A DNA stretch of 40,579 bases from Lachnospiraceae bacterium. GTDB taxonomy: Bacteria; Bacillota; Clostridia; Lachnospirales; Lachnospiraceae. Shown one piece after another: positions 1-7,923 of this stretch. Position numbers and translations under genes: made by a program. Position 1 is the stretch's first letter, and every line of letters starts with the position of its first letter. The stretch covers positions 1 to 40,579 of the forward strand of contig JAFZLB010000110.1 in NCBI GenBank assembly GCA_017551665.1. The letters run 5' to 3'. The notes under the pieces were generated by a model. It ran no database searches and was not told where the DNA came from. It worked only from the letters and a program-made list of their open reading frames with translations.

Positions 1-504
1 ACTTGTCAGCGTATCCGGATGGTCTTCTCCCAATGCCTTCTTTCTGCCATGATATGCCTGCTCATACAGCCGGCGCGCTTCCTCATGATCTCCGAGTTTA
101 TAGTATGAGAGCCCCAGATGATGCAAACTTATCAGCGTATGCGGATAGCCTCCTCCCAACACCTTCTTTTGTCCCTGATAGGCCTGCTCTAACAACCGGC
201 GCGCTTCCTCATGATCTCCGAGTTCATAGTATGAGAACCCCAGATTATGCAAACCGATCAGCGTATCCGGATGGTATTCTCCCAACACCTTCTTTTTGCT
301 CTGATACGCCTGCTCTAACAACCGGCGCGCTTCCTCATAATCTTCGAGTTCATTGTATGCTCCCGCCATATTGTTCAGACTTGTCAGCGTTTCCGGATGT
401 TCCTCCCCAAGGATCCGTTTCATGGTTTCGTATACATGCTCGCACAGATTCTTTGCCTGTTGATAATATCCCTTTTCTACGTATGCTGAGGCCAATTTAA
501 GCAG
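1..504 (-). repeat. Four tandem 126-bp units encoding TPRs
   Basis: Units start at 1, 127, 253 and 379. The first three are very similar in DNA as well as protein, for example the shared block CGGCGCGCTTCCTCAT; the fourth has diverged. Such near-identical coding repeats can gain or lose units by slippage or recombination. Confidence 0.85.
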
Positions 505-660
505 ACCTAAGCTACGTCTGTATAGATAGTGTGAAACACAAGCTGTCACATAGTATGCTACGGATAATTGCTCCATACTTACCGCTGTTTCCGAATGCTC
601 CTCCCCGGGAATTAAATTCGAGGCTTCATATTCCTGCCCGTACAGCGTGTCTTTCCTCAT
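1..660 (-). CDS. Kinesin-light-chain-type TPR repeat protein, 3' end outside window
   Basis: This gene runs off the left edge; 220 residues are visible from an ATG at 660, preceded by GGGAG with a 9-base gap. From about residue 55 onward the protein is built of 42-residue tetratricopeptide repeats of the kinesin light chain (TPR_12) type, with the recurring core GDHEEARRLLEQAYQ and the repeat end LGEDHPDTLTSL. TPR_12 arrays are protein-interaction scaffolds and often form the sensor end of bacterial STAND NTPases. The start is odd: the first residues already read like the middle of a repeat (GEEHSETAVSMEQL), so the gene may be the detached C-terminal part of a larger TPR protein. It lies behind a terminator, so it probably has its own promoter, which I could not identify. 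The function is unknown; the repeat identity is certain. Confidence 0.85.
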   Translation of the reverse strand, partial: MRKDTLYGQEYEASNLIPGEEHSETAVSMEQLSVAYYVTACVSHYLYRRSLGLLKLASAYVEKGYYQQAKNLCEHVYETMKRILGEEHPETLTSLNNMAGAYNELEDYEEARRLLEQAYQSKKKVLGEYHPDTLIGLHNLGFSYYELGDHEEARRLLEQAYQGQKKVLGGGYPHTLISLHHLGLSYYKLGDHEEARRLYEQAYHGRKKALGEDHPDTLTS

Positions 661-735
661 CCGTGGATTCTCCCTTCAAAAATGTGAGTGTGTCGCGTTG
701 CAATGATGATCTTATCAGACGGTTTTTATTTTTTT

Positions 736-769
736 TTGGACACAAAAAGCGCCCCGGACGGGGCGCTTT
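736..769 (-). terminator. Rho-independent terminator after the truncated Rpn gene
   Basis: A perfect GCGCCCC/GGGGCGC stem with a 4-base loop, extended by AAA/TTT, lies at 746-769. Read on the minus strand it is followed by TTTTTGTG. It sits 30 bases past the stop at 799. Confidence 0.8.
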
Positions 770-798
770 CATGTCTGTCATATCATAGCAAACGTTAA

Positions 799-1254
799 TC
801 ATTCTGCTTCTCCGCGCAGCGCTTTCAGCTCTGCTCTCAGGCGATCGACTTCCGCCTTTGCGGCATCGCGTTCCTCTACTGCAGCATCGCGTTCTTTCTC
901 TGCACGCGCCAAGGCGTTCACGATCGTCGCGTGAACCTCCTCGTACTTTCTTCTCGCACGCAGAATCGACTGGTTATGCTGCTCCGCACTGACTTTGTAC
1001 ATCGCTTCCGCCACTTCAGACACCGCTTTGCTCCTTTCCGCAAGAGCCTTCAACTCCTCCCAGGTTTCGGCTCGAAACACCCTCGCCCAGTAATCCAGTC
1101 TGTGTTCCTTATCCTCATCCGTTGCAAGACGGATCCGGTTCAATGATAACACATTCATCCCAAAGATTGAAGTATAGACCATCCCGGTCTTTACATTCAT
1201 CATCAGGTACTTCGCGTAAAACTCCGGATGCTCCGGAAACAGATCACCGTCCAA
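799..1254 (-). pseudogene. Truncated Rpn/PD-(D/E)XK nuclease-family transposase (C-terminal half only)
   Basis: The 151 codons match the C-terminal half of the full-length paralogue at 2828-3742 (DGDLFPEHPEFYAKYLMMN here, DFDLFPSHPEFYAKYLMIN there), including the coiled-coil tail rich in Glu, Ala and Arg. The N-terminal nuclease fold with its Asp...Glu-x-Gln site is missing. The only possible start is a TTG at 1254 with no ribosome binding site, and the homology stops exactly at the palindrome that joins it to the 3' end of the transglutaminase gene. I read it as a decayed fragment left by recombination. The terminator behind it is intact. Rpn-family proteins are recombination-promoting or conflict-related nucleases; this copy cannot be catalytically active. 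Confidence 0.8.
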
Positions 1255-1278
1255 GGCAATGTCAATACATTGCCTTGG
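1251..1278. repeat. Perfect 11-bp inverted repeat at the junction of two unrelated genes
   Basis: CCAAGGCAATG, six bases, CATTGCCTTGG. One arm encodes the last residues of the transglutaminase (TKAM); the other is the first sequence of the truncated Rpn fragment. There is no T-run on either side, so it is not a normal terminator. Confidence 0.85.
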
Positions 1279-2125
1279 TGAGGCGCTCGGTGTGATCGCG
1301 GTTCATCTGCGCCTGCGAAAGCAGGAAGTAGTCATGAAGCAGGTAGTTTTTCCCGCTTCTGCTGACCGGGTCATCCCAGGTCACATCGATATACAGCCAC
1401 TGCCCCTCAATGTAGACGCGGTTCCAGGCATGACTGCCACCGTTGCCCCAGCCGGAAACCACGTCGCAGTTGATCCCGAGGACGCTCATGGCGTAGTCAA
1501 AGGCGTACGCGTAGCCCTGGCACACGGCGACATGGTCGATCATGACCCCCGTGATCTCATAGGAATCATTCGGGCGTTTGGCGCGGAGGTCGTAACTGGT
1601 ATTGTTGACAATCCAGTCATGCACGGCCTTCACCTTTTCGCGGTCGCTCATTGCGGGCGTCGTCACACGCTCCACCATATCAAAAATGAGGAGCTGCGCC
1701 TGCGCGTTGCGGGTGGACGGGAAGGCCTGTCTTCCCTCATACACACCGTAGTTGACATAATGATTCCATAGCGCGCCTGCATTGGTACCGAAGGCGGCCT
1801 TCAGGTCGGGGTATGCGTTCGCATACTTCACCGCGTCAAAGCCCTCGCCGTTCTTTCCGAAGATAGAGAGCCGCGAACGGCTGATGCGCTTTGCGGCACG
1901 CCCTTCCCGGATACCATACTCCACGTAATGCTTGTAGAGGGCATCGCGGTTGGTACCGAAAGCCGCCTTTACATCCGGATTGGCGTTTGCGTAGTAGATA
2001 TAATCAAAGCTTTCCTTCGGGATCGGGTCCGCCGCCTGCACACGCAACGGCGCGGCACCAAAAGCCATCGTCATTGCAAGAATCAGCATCATCACGCGTT
2101 TCTGAAATCCATTCGTCTTTTTCAT
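1262..2125 (-). CDS. Secreted transglutaminase-like cysteine protease with two N-terminal repeat modules
   Basis: The product has 287 residues from the ATG at 2125, which follows AAGGAGG and begins a classic signal peptide (MKKTNGFQKRVMMLILAMTM, cleavage probably after VQAA). An in-frame ATG at 2200 overlaps the gene upstream but would bury the signal peptide, so I prefer 2125. Two copies of a roughly 40-residue module follow (YANANPDVKAAFG...HYVEYGIREGR and YANAYPDLKAAFG...HYVNYGVYEGR), then a transglutaminase core with the triad Cys in VAVCQGYAYAF, His in GGSHAWNRV and Asp in YIDVTWDDP. Members of this superfamily act outside the cell as proteases or cross-linkers, probably on wall or surface proteins. 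The C-terminus ends in the inverted repeat at 1251-1278 and may be slightly altered by that junction. Confidence 0.88.
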   Translation of the reverse strand: MKKTNGFQKRVMMLILAMTMAFGAAPLRVQAADPIPKESFDYIYYANANPDVKAAFGTNRDALYKHYVEYGIREGRAAKRISRSRLSIFGKNGEGFDAVKYANAYPDLKAAFGTNAGALWNHYVNYGVYEGRQAFPSTRNAQAQLLIFDMVERVTTPAMSDREKVKAVHDWIVNNTSYDLRAKRPNDSYEITGVMIDHVAVCQGYAYAFDYAMSVLGINCDVVSGWGNGGSHAWNRVYIEGQWLYIDVTWDDPVSRSGKNYLLHDYFLLSQAQMNRDHTERLTKAMY

Positions 2126-2196
2126 GGTCGTTCCTCCTTGTGTTTTGTGGTTGTTGGTTTGTGTTTGCTTCTCTTTCTTTGTTTTCATTTGCACTT

Positions 2197-2664
2197 TCAT
2201 GTTTCCTCATCATAATATGCATGGTATTCACCTTCTACCTCTTCCTCATAAATATGTGCAAGGATTTCATGCGCAAAAAACTGCTTCTCTCTATCAATGC
2301 GACGTTTATGCCGGTCAAAGAGATCGACCATCATTTTGGGGTGACCCAAAAGCACCTCCATGGCCCATGTCGGGTCTTGGCAATCTATGGATCTCACCAG
2401 GATGGCATCAAGACTCGTATCATTTTCAGTTTTTATCTCGAAGAGGATATGATCAGTGTCCTGCCAAGGAGAGGCGCACATAAATACGCGACGAACGTTC
2501 TCTCCTTCCAGCATCGTTGGGCCGGTCGAATATTGAATCGTGGCTCCTGTGCCAATCAGTTCATCATTGGCACCCCAAAAGTTCGTCCATGCACTTACGC
2601 AAAGCTTCAAGTTTTCCTTTTTTCTCATTGCATTGCCAAAATCAATCACTTGATTCTTCTTCAT
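2197..2664 (-). CDS. Hypothetical cytosolic protein, 155 aa
   Basis: The start ATG at 2664 follows AAGGAGG at good spacing, so the gene is convincingly translated. I do not recognise the family. The protein has no signal peptide or membrane segment. Its middle is mixed strand/helix with several Trp and Cys residues; the C-terminal 45 residues look helical and end in a very acidic tail (EEEVEGEYHAYYDEET). It lies directly upstream of the secreted transglutaminase gene (71 bases to the preferred start), and the two probably share a transcript. Its leader region is a copy of a cassette found again at 7921-8034, which suggests that the gene moved or was duplicated together with that leader. Confidence 0.65.
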   Translation of the reverse strand: MKKNQVIDFGNAMRKKENLKLCVSAWTNFWGANDELIGTGATIQYSTGPTMLEGENVRRVFMCASPWQDTDHILFEIKTENDTSLDAILVRSIDCQDPTWAMEVLLGHPKMMVDLFDRHKRRIDREKQFFAHEILAHIYEEEVEGEYHAYYDEET

Positions 2665-2774
2665 TTCGTTCCTCCTTATTGGGTTTGTGGTTTTCGCTTC
2701 CGACCGTTACAGCATACCATCCGGATTTACAGAAAATTTGGACGTAAAAAAAAGCGCCCCGCAGAGGGACGCTT
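2664..2774. repeat. Dispersed leader/terminator cassette, copy A
   Basis: This block resembles 7921-8034 over most of its length: a GGAGG ribosome binding site, the stretch TTTTCGCTTCCGACCGTT, a shared CAGCATA block and then a GC-rich hairpin. On the minus strand it reads terminator of one gene, then TATGCTG (possible -10), then leader and ribosome binding site of the next. It looks like a promoter-carrying spacer copied with different genes. Confidence 0.7.
2745..2774 (-). terminator. Rho-independent terminator after the Rpn-family gene
   Basis: On the minus strand AAGCGTCCC pairs with GGGGCGCTT (one G-U pair) around a 5-base loop, followed by an uninterrupted T-run. It lies 54 bases past the stop at 2828. 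Confidence 0.8.
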
Positions 2775-2827
2775 TCGCGCTTTTTACTTACGCCGGCACT
2801 GAAGTCCCGGCAGGGGGATGTACTCCC

Positions 2828-3742
2828 TTAACTCAGTTTCGCAAGCTCAGCACGGAGCCGCTCAATCTCCAGCGTTTTCTGCTCATTATCCTGTGCTATT
2901 AGCTTGATCTCCTTTGCCTGCTTGCGGTTCTCGCGCTTTTGACGGCGCAGTTCCTTCTCCGCGCGCTCCAACGCGCCCTTCGCCGTCGCGTAGTCATGCA
3001 GATATCTTTCGTGCATTTCCAAAAGGACTCTCTGTTTTAATTCCGCGTTTGCCTTCGCCATCTTCTCCGTCACCTCCATGAATACAGGATTACCTTCACT
3101 TAAGTGTCTGAGCTCTTCCCATGTACCGGCCAGAAACAGCTTTGCCCATTGCACCAGGCCGTTCCGATGATCTTCTTCTGTCGCCAGTTCTATCTGCTTC
3201 AATGATAACACATTTAGGGCAAAATCGGGAGAGTAAACATTTCCGTTTCTGATATTGATCATCAGGTACTTCGCGTAAAACTCCGGATGTGACGGAAACA
3301 AATCAAAGTCCATGATCCCCACATGTGTCGCGGGTTTTGTTTTATCATAATCATCCCCGGACTGCAAATGATCAAATGTCCTTCCAAGATACAGCAGCGA
3401 GCGCGGAATCCACCCCTTCTGATTCCCTATCTGCACCTCTATATCCAGATACTCGGCATTGTTCAACTCGACACGCACATCCATCACGATATGCTTGCTC
3501 AGCACCTCGTTGTAATCGACCGGTGTCAGCAGCTTGACGGTTTTGACTTCTTCCTCCCGCAGGCCCTTCAGGGCACAGATCAGTCCCTTCAGCGCACGCT
3601 TTGATTTCGACATGACCATGTGAAACATCATGTCGTTTTTGAGCGACGTTTCAATAGTGCCACTTGCGCCCGCAAGTTGCCTGGACAAACAATCGTCGTA
3701 ACGAATCCCGGACACCCTGCCGGCTTCCAGCGCATCCTTCAT
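2828..3742 (-). CDS. Rpn/PD-(D/E)XK nuclease-family transposase with a chimeric N-terminus
   Basis: From about residue 33 (SLKNDMMFHMVMSK) this is a typical member of the Rpn/PDDEXK_2 family: helical start, then the nuclease core with Asp88 in IVMDVRVEL and Glu102-x-Gln104 in LDIEVQ, a middle motif FPSHPEFYAKYLMIN, and a C-terminal coiled coil. Family members promote recombination or act in conflict systems; they are often amplified in gut Clostridia. The first 19 codons, and 10 more before the ATG, are not Rpn-like: they encode the zinc-binding tail of RsgA (see 3686-3775) in the same frame. The ATG at 3742 has GGAG 7 bases upstream, so translation may really start inside borrowed rsgA sequence. 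The gene follows the STAND NTPase by 52 bases and is probably cotranscribed. The paralogue at 799-1254 is truncated. Confidence 0.85.
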   Translation of the reverse strand: MKDALEAGRVSGIRYDDCLSRQLAGASGTIETSLKNDMMFHMVMSKSKRALKGLICALKGLREEEVKTVKLLTPVDYNEVLSKHIVMDVRVELNNAEYLDIEVQIGNQKGWIPRSLLYLGRTFDHLQSGDDYDKTKPATHVGIMDFDLFPSHPEFYAKYLMINIRNGNVYSPDFALNVLSLKQIELATEEDHRNGLVQWAKLFLAGTWEELRHLSEGNPVFMEVTEKMAKANAELKQRVLLEMHERYLHDYATAKGALERAEKELRRQKRENRKQAKEIKLIAQDNEQKTLEIERLRAELAKLS

Positions 3743-3775
3743 CGCGCACTCCGGTTCCGTCAGGTGAGTGCATTT
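3686..3775 (-). pseudogene. Fragment of a second rsgA gene (C-terminal zinc motif)
   Basis: Minus-strand translation gives CTHLTEPECAMKDALEAG followed by RVSGIRYDDCL. The intact RsgA in this window has CTHLTEPDCAVKEALSEG followed by KIARLRYEDYRLL. At the DNA level 39 of 44 bases agree between 3729-3772 and 12907-12950. The upstream Cys and the GTPase domain are absent, so only the tail was carried along. Its frame runs straight into the Rpn gene. Confidence 0.85.
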
Positions 3776-3794
3776 TACCTTACTCCGCGCCTGT

Positions 3795-6700
3795 TCAGTC
3801 AGAAATAATAGCTATCCTTACGTCGCGCACCCGTTTACAATAGCTTTCTTCTAATACGTGCTCTTTTCGTTCTTTCTGTCCAAAGAATCTTTTTAATCCA
3901 AAGGCCTTGTCTGACAATTTCGAAAACCTGCCTTTTTCTTTATTGACTTCATTTTTCCTAGCCTCTCCAAAACCATCACCACCATCTTCCTGATACGCAT
4001 CTCCATTTTCTTGATCATAGTATTGCTCATACGGTATATACTCAACTATGCCGTCTACGCTTGCCGCAAGGTGAAAAAGATCAACCGTATCAAAAATATT
4101 ACTATCATAAATGTCCACAACGCCCATACCCCTCGTATGTATAAAGGAATCCGGCAACTTTTTTTCGCACTCATAGGCCACGAGTTGCTCCACCCCCTGC
4201 AATTCTTTTTCCAATGCCCATAACAGTTTACGATTCTCCGACGTGCGAATGAATGTGTCCAATTTTTGAAAAATCGGCGCCAAAACATGATTCCTCAGCA
4301 CATCAAAGCGTTTATTGAGAAACAGCTTCTCCATAAACAATCCGGCTTCCTTTTTAAAGGATGCGTATGATGTATAGGGATTGATTTCATCCAGCGCACG
4401 CAATGCCTTTTGGGTTTCCGTTTCAACCCATTTTACGATAATTTCATCTGTCATATCTGCAAACACATCCTCTCCTGCTGCAACACAAATATCAGAAAAC
4501 GCCATCAGCCTGTAATAATCCAGATGTTCCGCATCATCCTGATATTGTCTGCGCACCCCTCTCCCGACATCCCTGCACAATTTATGACAAATCGTATGAT
4601 CACCATATCCTTGGCACAGCAAATACAGATCAATTACATTATCCGTACACAGGATATGGTTCCGGATCGAATCCGGAACAGGCTTTTCGAAAACAATACG
4701 ATAGTAGTTTTCTGTATCATATCCATATACGTATTCTGATAGCAAGCGGATTCTGTTGGCTGTCCGTGAAACATATTGCATCAAATAGCGAAAAACACCC
4801 AAGGATTCTTCTGAAGGTATCTGAAGTTGTTTGATCTCTGCCAACCATTCTGTCAGCCGCTTTTCATCAGGAACGCCCAGTTTTTTTCTCAGCGCCTCTA
4901 TGGGCTCCAGATCCTCATCCTCCAAACATCCAACATCATACAACAATTCATCACGCAAATCCTGGAGATCACATTTGTTATCCAGCTTTATTTGTTCCTC
5001 CAACGCGTTGGTTACGCGCTCTCTAACATCTGACGCGATGTCTGAATGACGCAGGATTTCCTGCAGATACAGCGTATAACGAGTCGCGCATGTATATACC
5101 AGCCCCCCCTCCGAACGCCTAAGGTGTATCGACGCTTCTATTTGCGCATGCAAAACCCACTGCAACAATTCCTCTATTCTGTCCGCTTCGCAGAAAGCAG
5201 TTACCATCCTGGAAATATGCATCCCAAAAAGATTATTTAATAACTCGCGTTCTTCTTCTTGTTCAAATACTGCTTCTTCCGGTATGACAATCCAGTCTTT
5301 CAAATGCTCCACATTATCGCCAGCCATAATCCGGTCGACAATACAATTGATGATAACCGGAAACAATTCATTAAACGTTTCATTAAACTGTTTCATATCT
5401 GAAAATAACCAAAACTTGTTTTCACGGTACTCCTTCGGAAACAGAAGCGGCGTTTCACTTCCATAGCCATCATGGAGAACGCATTGCTCTATCAACGTCA
5501 AGGATAGCTGACAGATCCGTTTTTTCATTGACTCGACCCTGTCTGAATAACTGACTCTTCGAGATTCAAACTCTGTTGCAAAACGATAAACATCGTTCAC
5601 AAAGTCCGTTTGATAAAACAACTCTTCCAAATGATAGTTATCCGCACATTGACGCATCGAAGCAATCGACTGAACCCAAAAATCACATATTCTGAATTGT
5701 TCTTCCTTTCTTTCACCAAAACCACCATTACAGAAATCCTCAACCCAAAAAGAAAACGCACTTTGGAACTGACGCATGACCGATTCGACCTTATCGTGAT
5801 AGTGTTCCAGCAAATAAAGCCTGTATTGCCAATTTGACAATTCATACACCCTGCCATAGCCAGTACTTTTCGCCGTCAACACCGGCATCATGTCATTCAG
5901 TCTACCGATAAATGCATAGGATAAATCGTCTGCGCCGATCAAATCACAGTACTCTTCCAATGAAAGCTGTCCATACTGGGCTATTGCCACAAAAAACTGC
6001 AACATCTTTTGAAAAGACTTTTCATCACTGCAGCTTTGCAGGTATTCCATGTAGCACCTGAAAGCGTCTGTCTCCGTACTCCCCACATCTGACAAGACAT
6101 CCAGTAAGGGCAAAAGAATCTTAAGACGAAGCAATCTGTAATCCGCCATTTTCAACAATTCTTCTGTTTGCATATCGCTAATGTTCTTTCTATGGTTGCT
6201 TTGTATCCATCCGGCAGCATATTCTTTTAAGACCGCCTGATTGATCGGATCATCTCTTCGAATATCAATACAAACGTCAGCCTTCTTTCGAACAGATGCA
6301 ATCCGAGTCGCTACAAAGTCAGAGACATCCGGTTCATCCGAAAACCTGGATGTACAAATCACAAACACCCCCTCATTCAGCTGTTCTCCGTCGGGTATAA
6401 AATCCGCAACTCTTTCGGTTTGCTTTGTGATTTCATCCAGACCGTCAACAACAAGAACCAGCCGATCGATACCTTCCGTTTCGCGATACAGCTTTTGATA
6501 TGCATTCAGAAGATGTGCCATGGCAACCGCCGGTTCTTTTTCATCCAATCGGATGCGGGGAAGTCCCTCTTCCGCAGGGCGTATCACGTCCGCAGAATGA
6601 TAGCTTTTACGTCTGAAATCCTCATTCATTGCATTGATAAAATCACTCATTCCCCGAATCTGAGCTGTTGCAAACGAATAGGATCTGACAACCGCATTTT

Positions 6701-7748
6701 TTATTAAAGATCGGGTCATCAAACCGTCCATAGAATAACAAAACGCAGTCTTTCCCGTTCCCCTCTCCATGGACAGTAGCAGGAGACCCCTCCCATCCGG
6801 GTTGTCAAAAAACGTATTTATGCGTTCCAAAAGCTTTACCGGTTTTTTGTACTTATCCGGCTCATGCATCTTTTTCAAAAGCAAATCATCTTCTGTGCTT
6901 AAATACCGCTTCGTCACACCCTCATTCAGTCTGAGCTTCATTTGAAAATAACTCAGGAAAAGCTTATCCGATGTAGTCTCTGTTTCTCCCGAATAACAGT
7001 CCACATATTTCACCGCCCTTCTTCTTGCGTAAAAAGAATCAAGAAGAAATCGTTTTCCGGAAGAAAACTTCCCAAGCATAATCGTCTCACCCTGAATCGA
7101 CAACGCCGGATTACCATCGGTAAGCGAATCCATATCCACATCTCCGATAAGAGGAATATCGTTTAACACAAAAAAGCATTCCTGATAAGATGGTTTTTCT
7201 TTTTCCAGCTTAAAAACGTATTCCCTGTAATGATGCATCAGTTCATGAATCTCTTTCCGATAATCATCGTGATTTTCAAATTTCAAAGCCCCATGGCCAA
7301 TTGTATCATTACGCCAGGCAACAATATCTGGATAATCACCCACTTTTAAGCGGTACACATCCTGTGTTGCGCAGATCACATCTACAAGGTCTGCAGGTAT
7401 CGAGAAAGCCTTTGCCGCCTTATTGATTTCAACCGACAGTTCATACCAAGCCCCCGACGACATGGGTTTTTGGGTGAGAATCCTCATAATGTTTTGATTC
7501 CCCGTCAATTTATCTTCATCTTTGTGATCCATATAAATAAGCGCCATCAGCGTTGGAATCTTTAATGACACCTCATAAAGATCACGAAACGCAAGCATTG
7601 CACCATACACATTTCCCTTTTCCATTTGTTCCCTAAGACGAAGATAATCATTCACAATCGGCGCAGGCCAAGCTCGCCGTGTCATTTCATCCAAGGCCCA
7701 CAAGCTTTCATCTTCTGCCAGTTCTTTGATCCACTTTGTTTTATCCAT
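3795..7748 (-). CDS. Large STAND/NACHT-type NTPase with HEPN-like N-terminal motif, 1317 aa
   Basis: This looks like a signal-transduction ATPase of the STAND class. Residues 1-190 are helical and contain AWRNDTIGHGAL: Arg146, Asn147 and His152 fit the R-polar-x(n)-H motif of HEPN ribonucleases. A degenerate P-loop (LGKFSSGKR) lies at 225-233. The main NTPase has a Walker A with GTGKT at 330-334, where the usual first Gly is Met, and a NACHT-style Walker B VVDGLDE at 433-439. TSR at 466-468 fits the sensor position. The remaining 800 residues are helical and probably form the ligand-sensing superstructure; the end is charged and low in complexity. The ATG at 7748 follows AGAGGTG. In known systems such proteins detect phage proteins and trigger an N-terminal effector; that role is inference here. 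DNA composition is more AT-rich than in the neighbouring housekeeping genes. Confidence 0.8.
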   Translation of the reverse strand: MDKTKWIKELAEDESLWALDEMTRRAWPAPIVNDYLRLREQMEKGNVYGAMLAFRDLYEVSLKIPTLMALIYMDHKDEDKLTGNQNIMRILTQKPMSSGAWYELSVEINKAAKAFSIPADLVDVICATQDVYRLKVGDYPDIVAWRNDTIGHGALKFENHDDYRKEIHELMHHYREYVFKLEKEKPSYQECFFVLNDIPLIGDVDMDSLTDGNPALSIQGETIMLGKFSSGKRFLLDSFYARRRAVKYVDCYSGETETTSDKLFLSYFQMKLRLNEGVTKRYLSTEDDLLLKKMHEPDKYKKPVKLLERINTFFDNPDGRGLLLLSMERGTGKTAFCYSMDGLMTRSLIKNAVVRSYSFATAQIRGMSDFINAMNEDFRRKSYHSADVIRPAEEGLPRIRLDEKEPAVAMAHLLNAYQKLYRETEGIDRLVLVVDGLDEITKQTERVADFIPDGEQLNEGVFVICTSRFSDEPDVSDFVATRIASVRKKADVCIDIRRDDPINQAVLKEYAAGWIQSNHRKNISDMQTEELLKMADYRLLRLKILLPLLDVLSDVGSTETDAFRCYMEYLQSCSDEKSFQKMLQFFVAIAQYGQLSLEEYCDLIGADDLSYAFIGRLNDMMPVLTAKSTGYGRVYELSNWQYRLYLLEHYHDKVESVMRQFQSAFSFWVEDFCNGGFGERKEEQFRICDFWVQSIASMRQCADNYHLEELFYQTDFVNDVYRFATEFESRRVSYSDRVESMKKRICQLSLTLIEQCVLHDGYGSETPLLFPKEYRENKFWLFSDMKQFNETFNELFPVIINCIVDRIMAGDNVEHLKDWIVIPEEAVFEQEEERELLNNLFGMHISRMVTAFCEADRIEELLQWVLHAQIEASIHLRRSEGGLVYTCATRYTLYLQEILRHSDIASDVRERVTNALEEQIKLDNKCDLQDLRDELLYDVGCLEDEDLEPIEALRKKLGVPDEKRLTEWLAEIKQLQIPSEESLGVFRYLMQYVSRTANRIRLLSEYVYGYDTENYYRIVFEKPVPDSIRNHILCTDNVIDLYLLCQGYGDHTICHKLCRDVGRGVRRQYQDDAEHLDYYRLMAFSDICVAAGEDVFADMTDEIIVKWVETETQKALRALDEINPYTSYASFKKEAGLFMEKLFLNKRFDVLRNHVLAPIFQKLDTFIRTSENRKLLWALEKELQGVEQLVAYECEKKLPDSFIHTRGMGVVDIYDSNIFDTVDLFHLAASVDGIVEYIPYEQYYDQENGDAYQEDGGDGFGEARKNEVNKEKGRFSKLSDKAFGLKRFFGQKERKEHVLEESYCKRVRDVRIAIISD

Positions 7749-7811
7749 TCTCAGACACCTCTCTCATCTCCAGCCGTATCGCTTAAATCATTAATAAATG
7801 AAGTCATATTC

Positions 7812-7840
7812 AATCTATCCACAACTATTTTAACAGCCAA
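7812..7840 (-). promoter_or_regulatory. Possible promoter of the STAND NTPase gene
   Basis: On the minus strand TTGGCT and TAGATT are separated by 17 bases and lie about 65 bases before the start codon. The -10 is weak. The -35 lies inside the remnant reading frame at 7825-7923. Confidence 0.35.
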
Positions 7841-7923
7841 TCATTTTTTGTAAAGCTTGTAGAGGGCATCGCCATCGCAAGAATCATCATCACGCGCTTC
7901 TTAAATCCGTTCGTCTTTTTCAT
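7825..7923 (-). pseudogene. Remnant of a secreted repeat/transglutaminase gene (signal peptide joined to an internal piece)
   Basis: A perfect GGAGG leader is followed by MKKTNGFKKRVMMILAMA, nearly the same as the signal peptide of the transglutaminase at 2125. Immediately afterwards the DNA matches the segment encoding RDALYKH of the first repeat of that gene (GCGATGCCCTCTACAAGC), but in another frame, and a stop follows after 32 codons. An internal deletion between two GCGATG-type sequences explains the structure. No function is expected, although a short signal-peptide-like product may still be made. Confidence 0.8.

Noticed and set aside
3-500. Long plus-strand open frame with repeated Leu-Leu-Pro segments
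   Set aside because: It is the antisense of the TPR repeats; the minus strand gives a clear TPR_12 protein with a ribosome binding site.
1-504. Regular repeats that might suggest a CRISPR array
   Set aside because: The 126-bp period equals 42 codons of a TPR, and there are no short spacers of unique sequence.
1259-1771. Plus-strand frame of 170 codons
   Set aside because: Antisense to the transglutaminase active-site region; no ribosome binding site or family resemblance.
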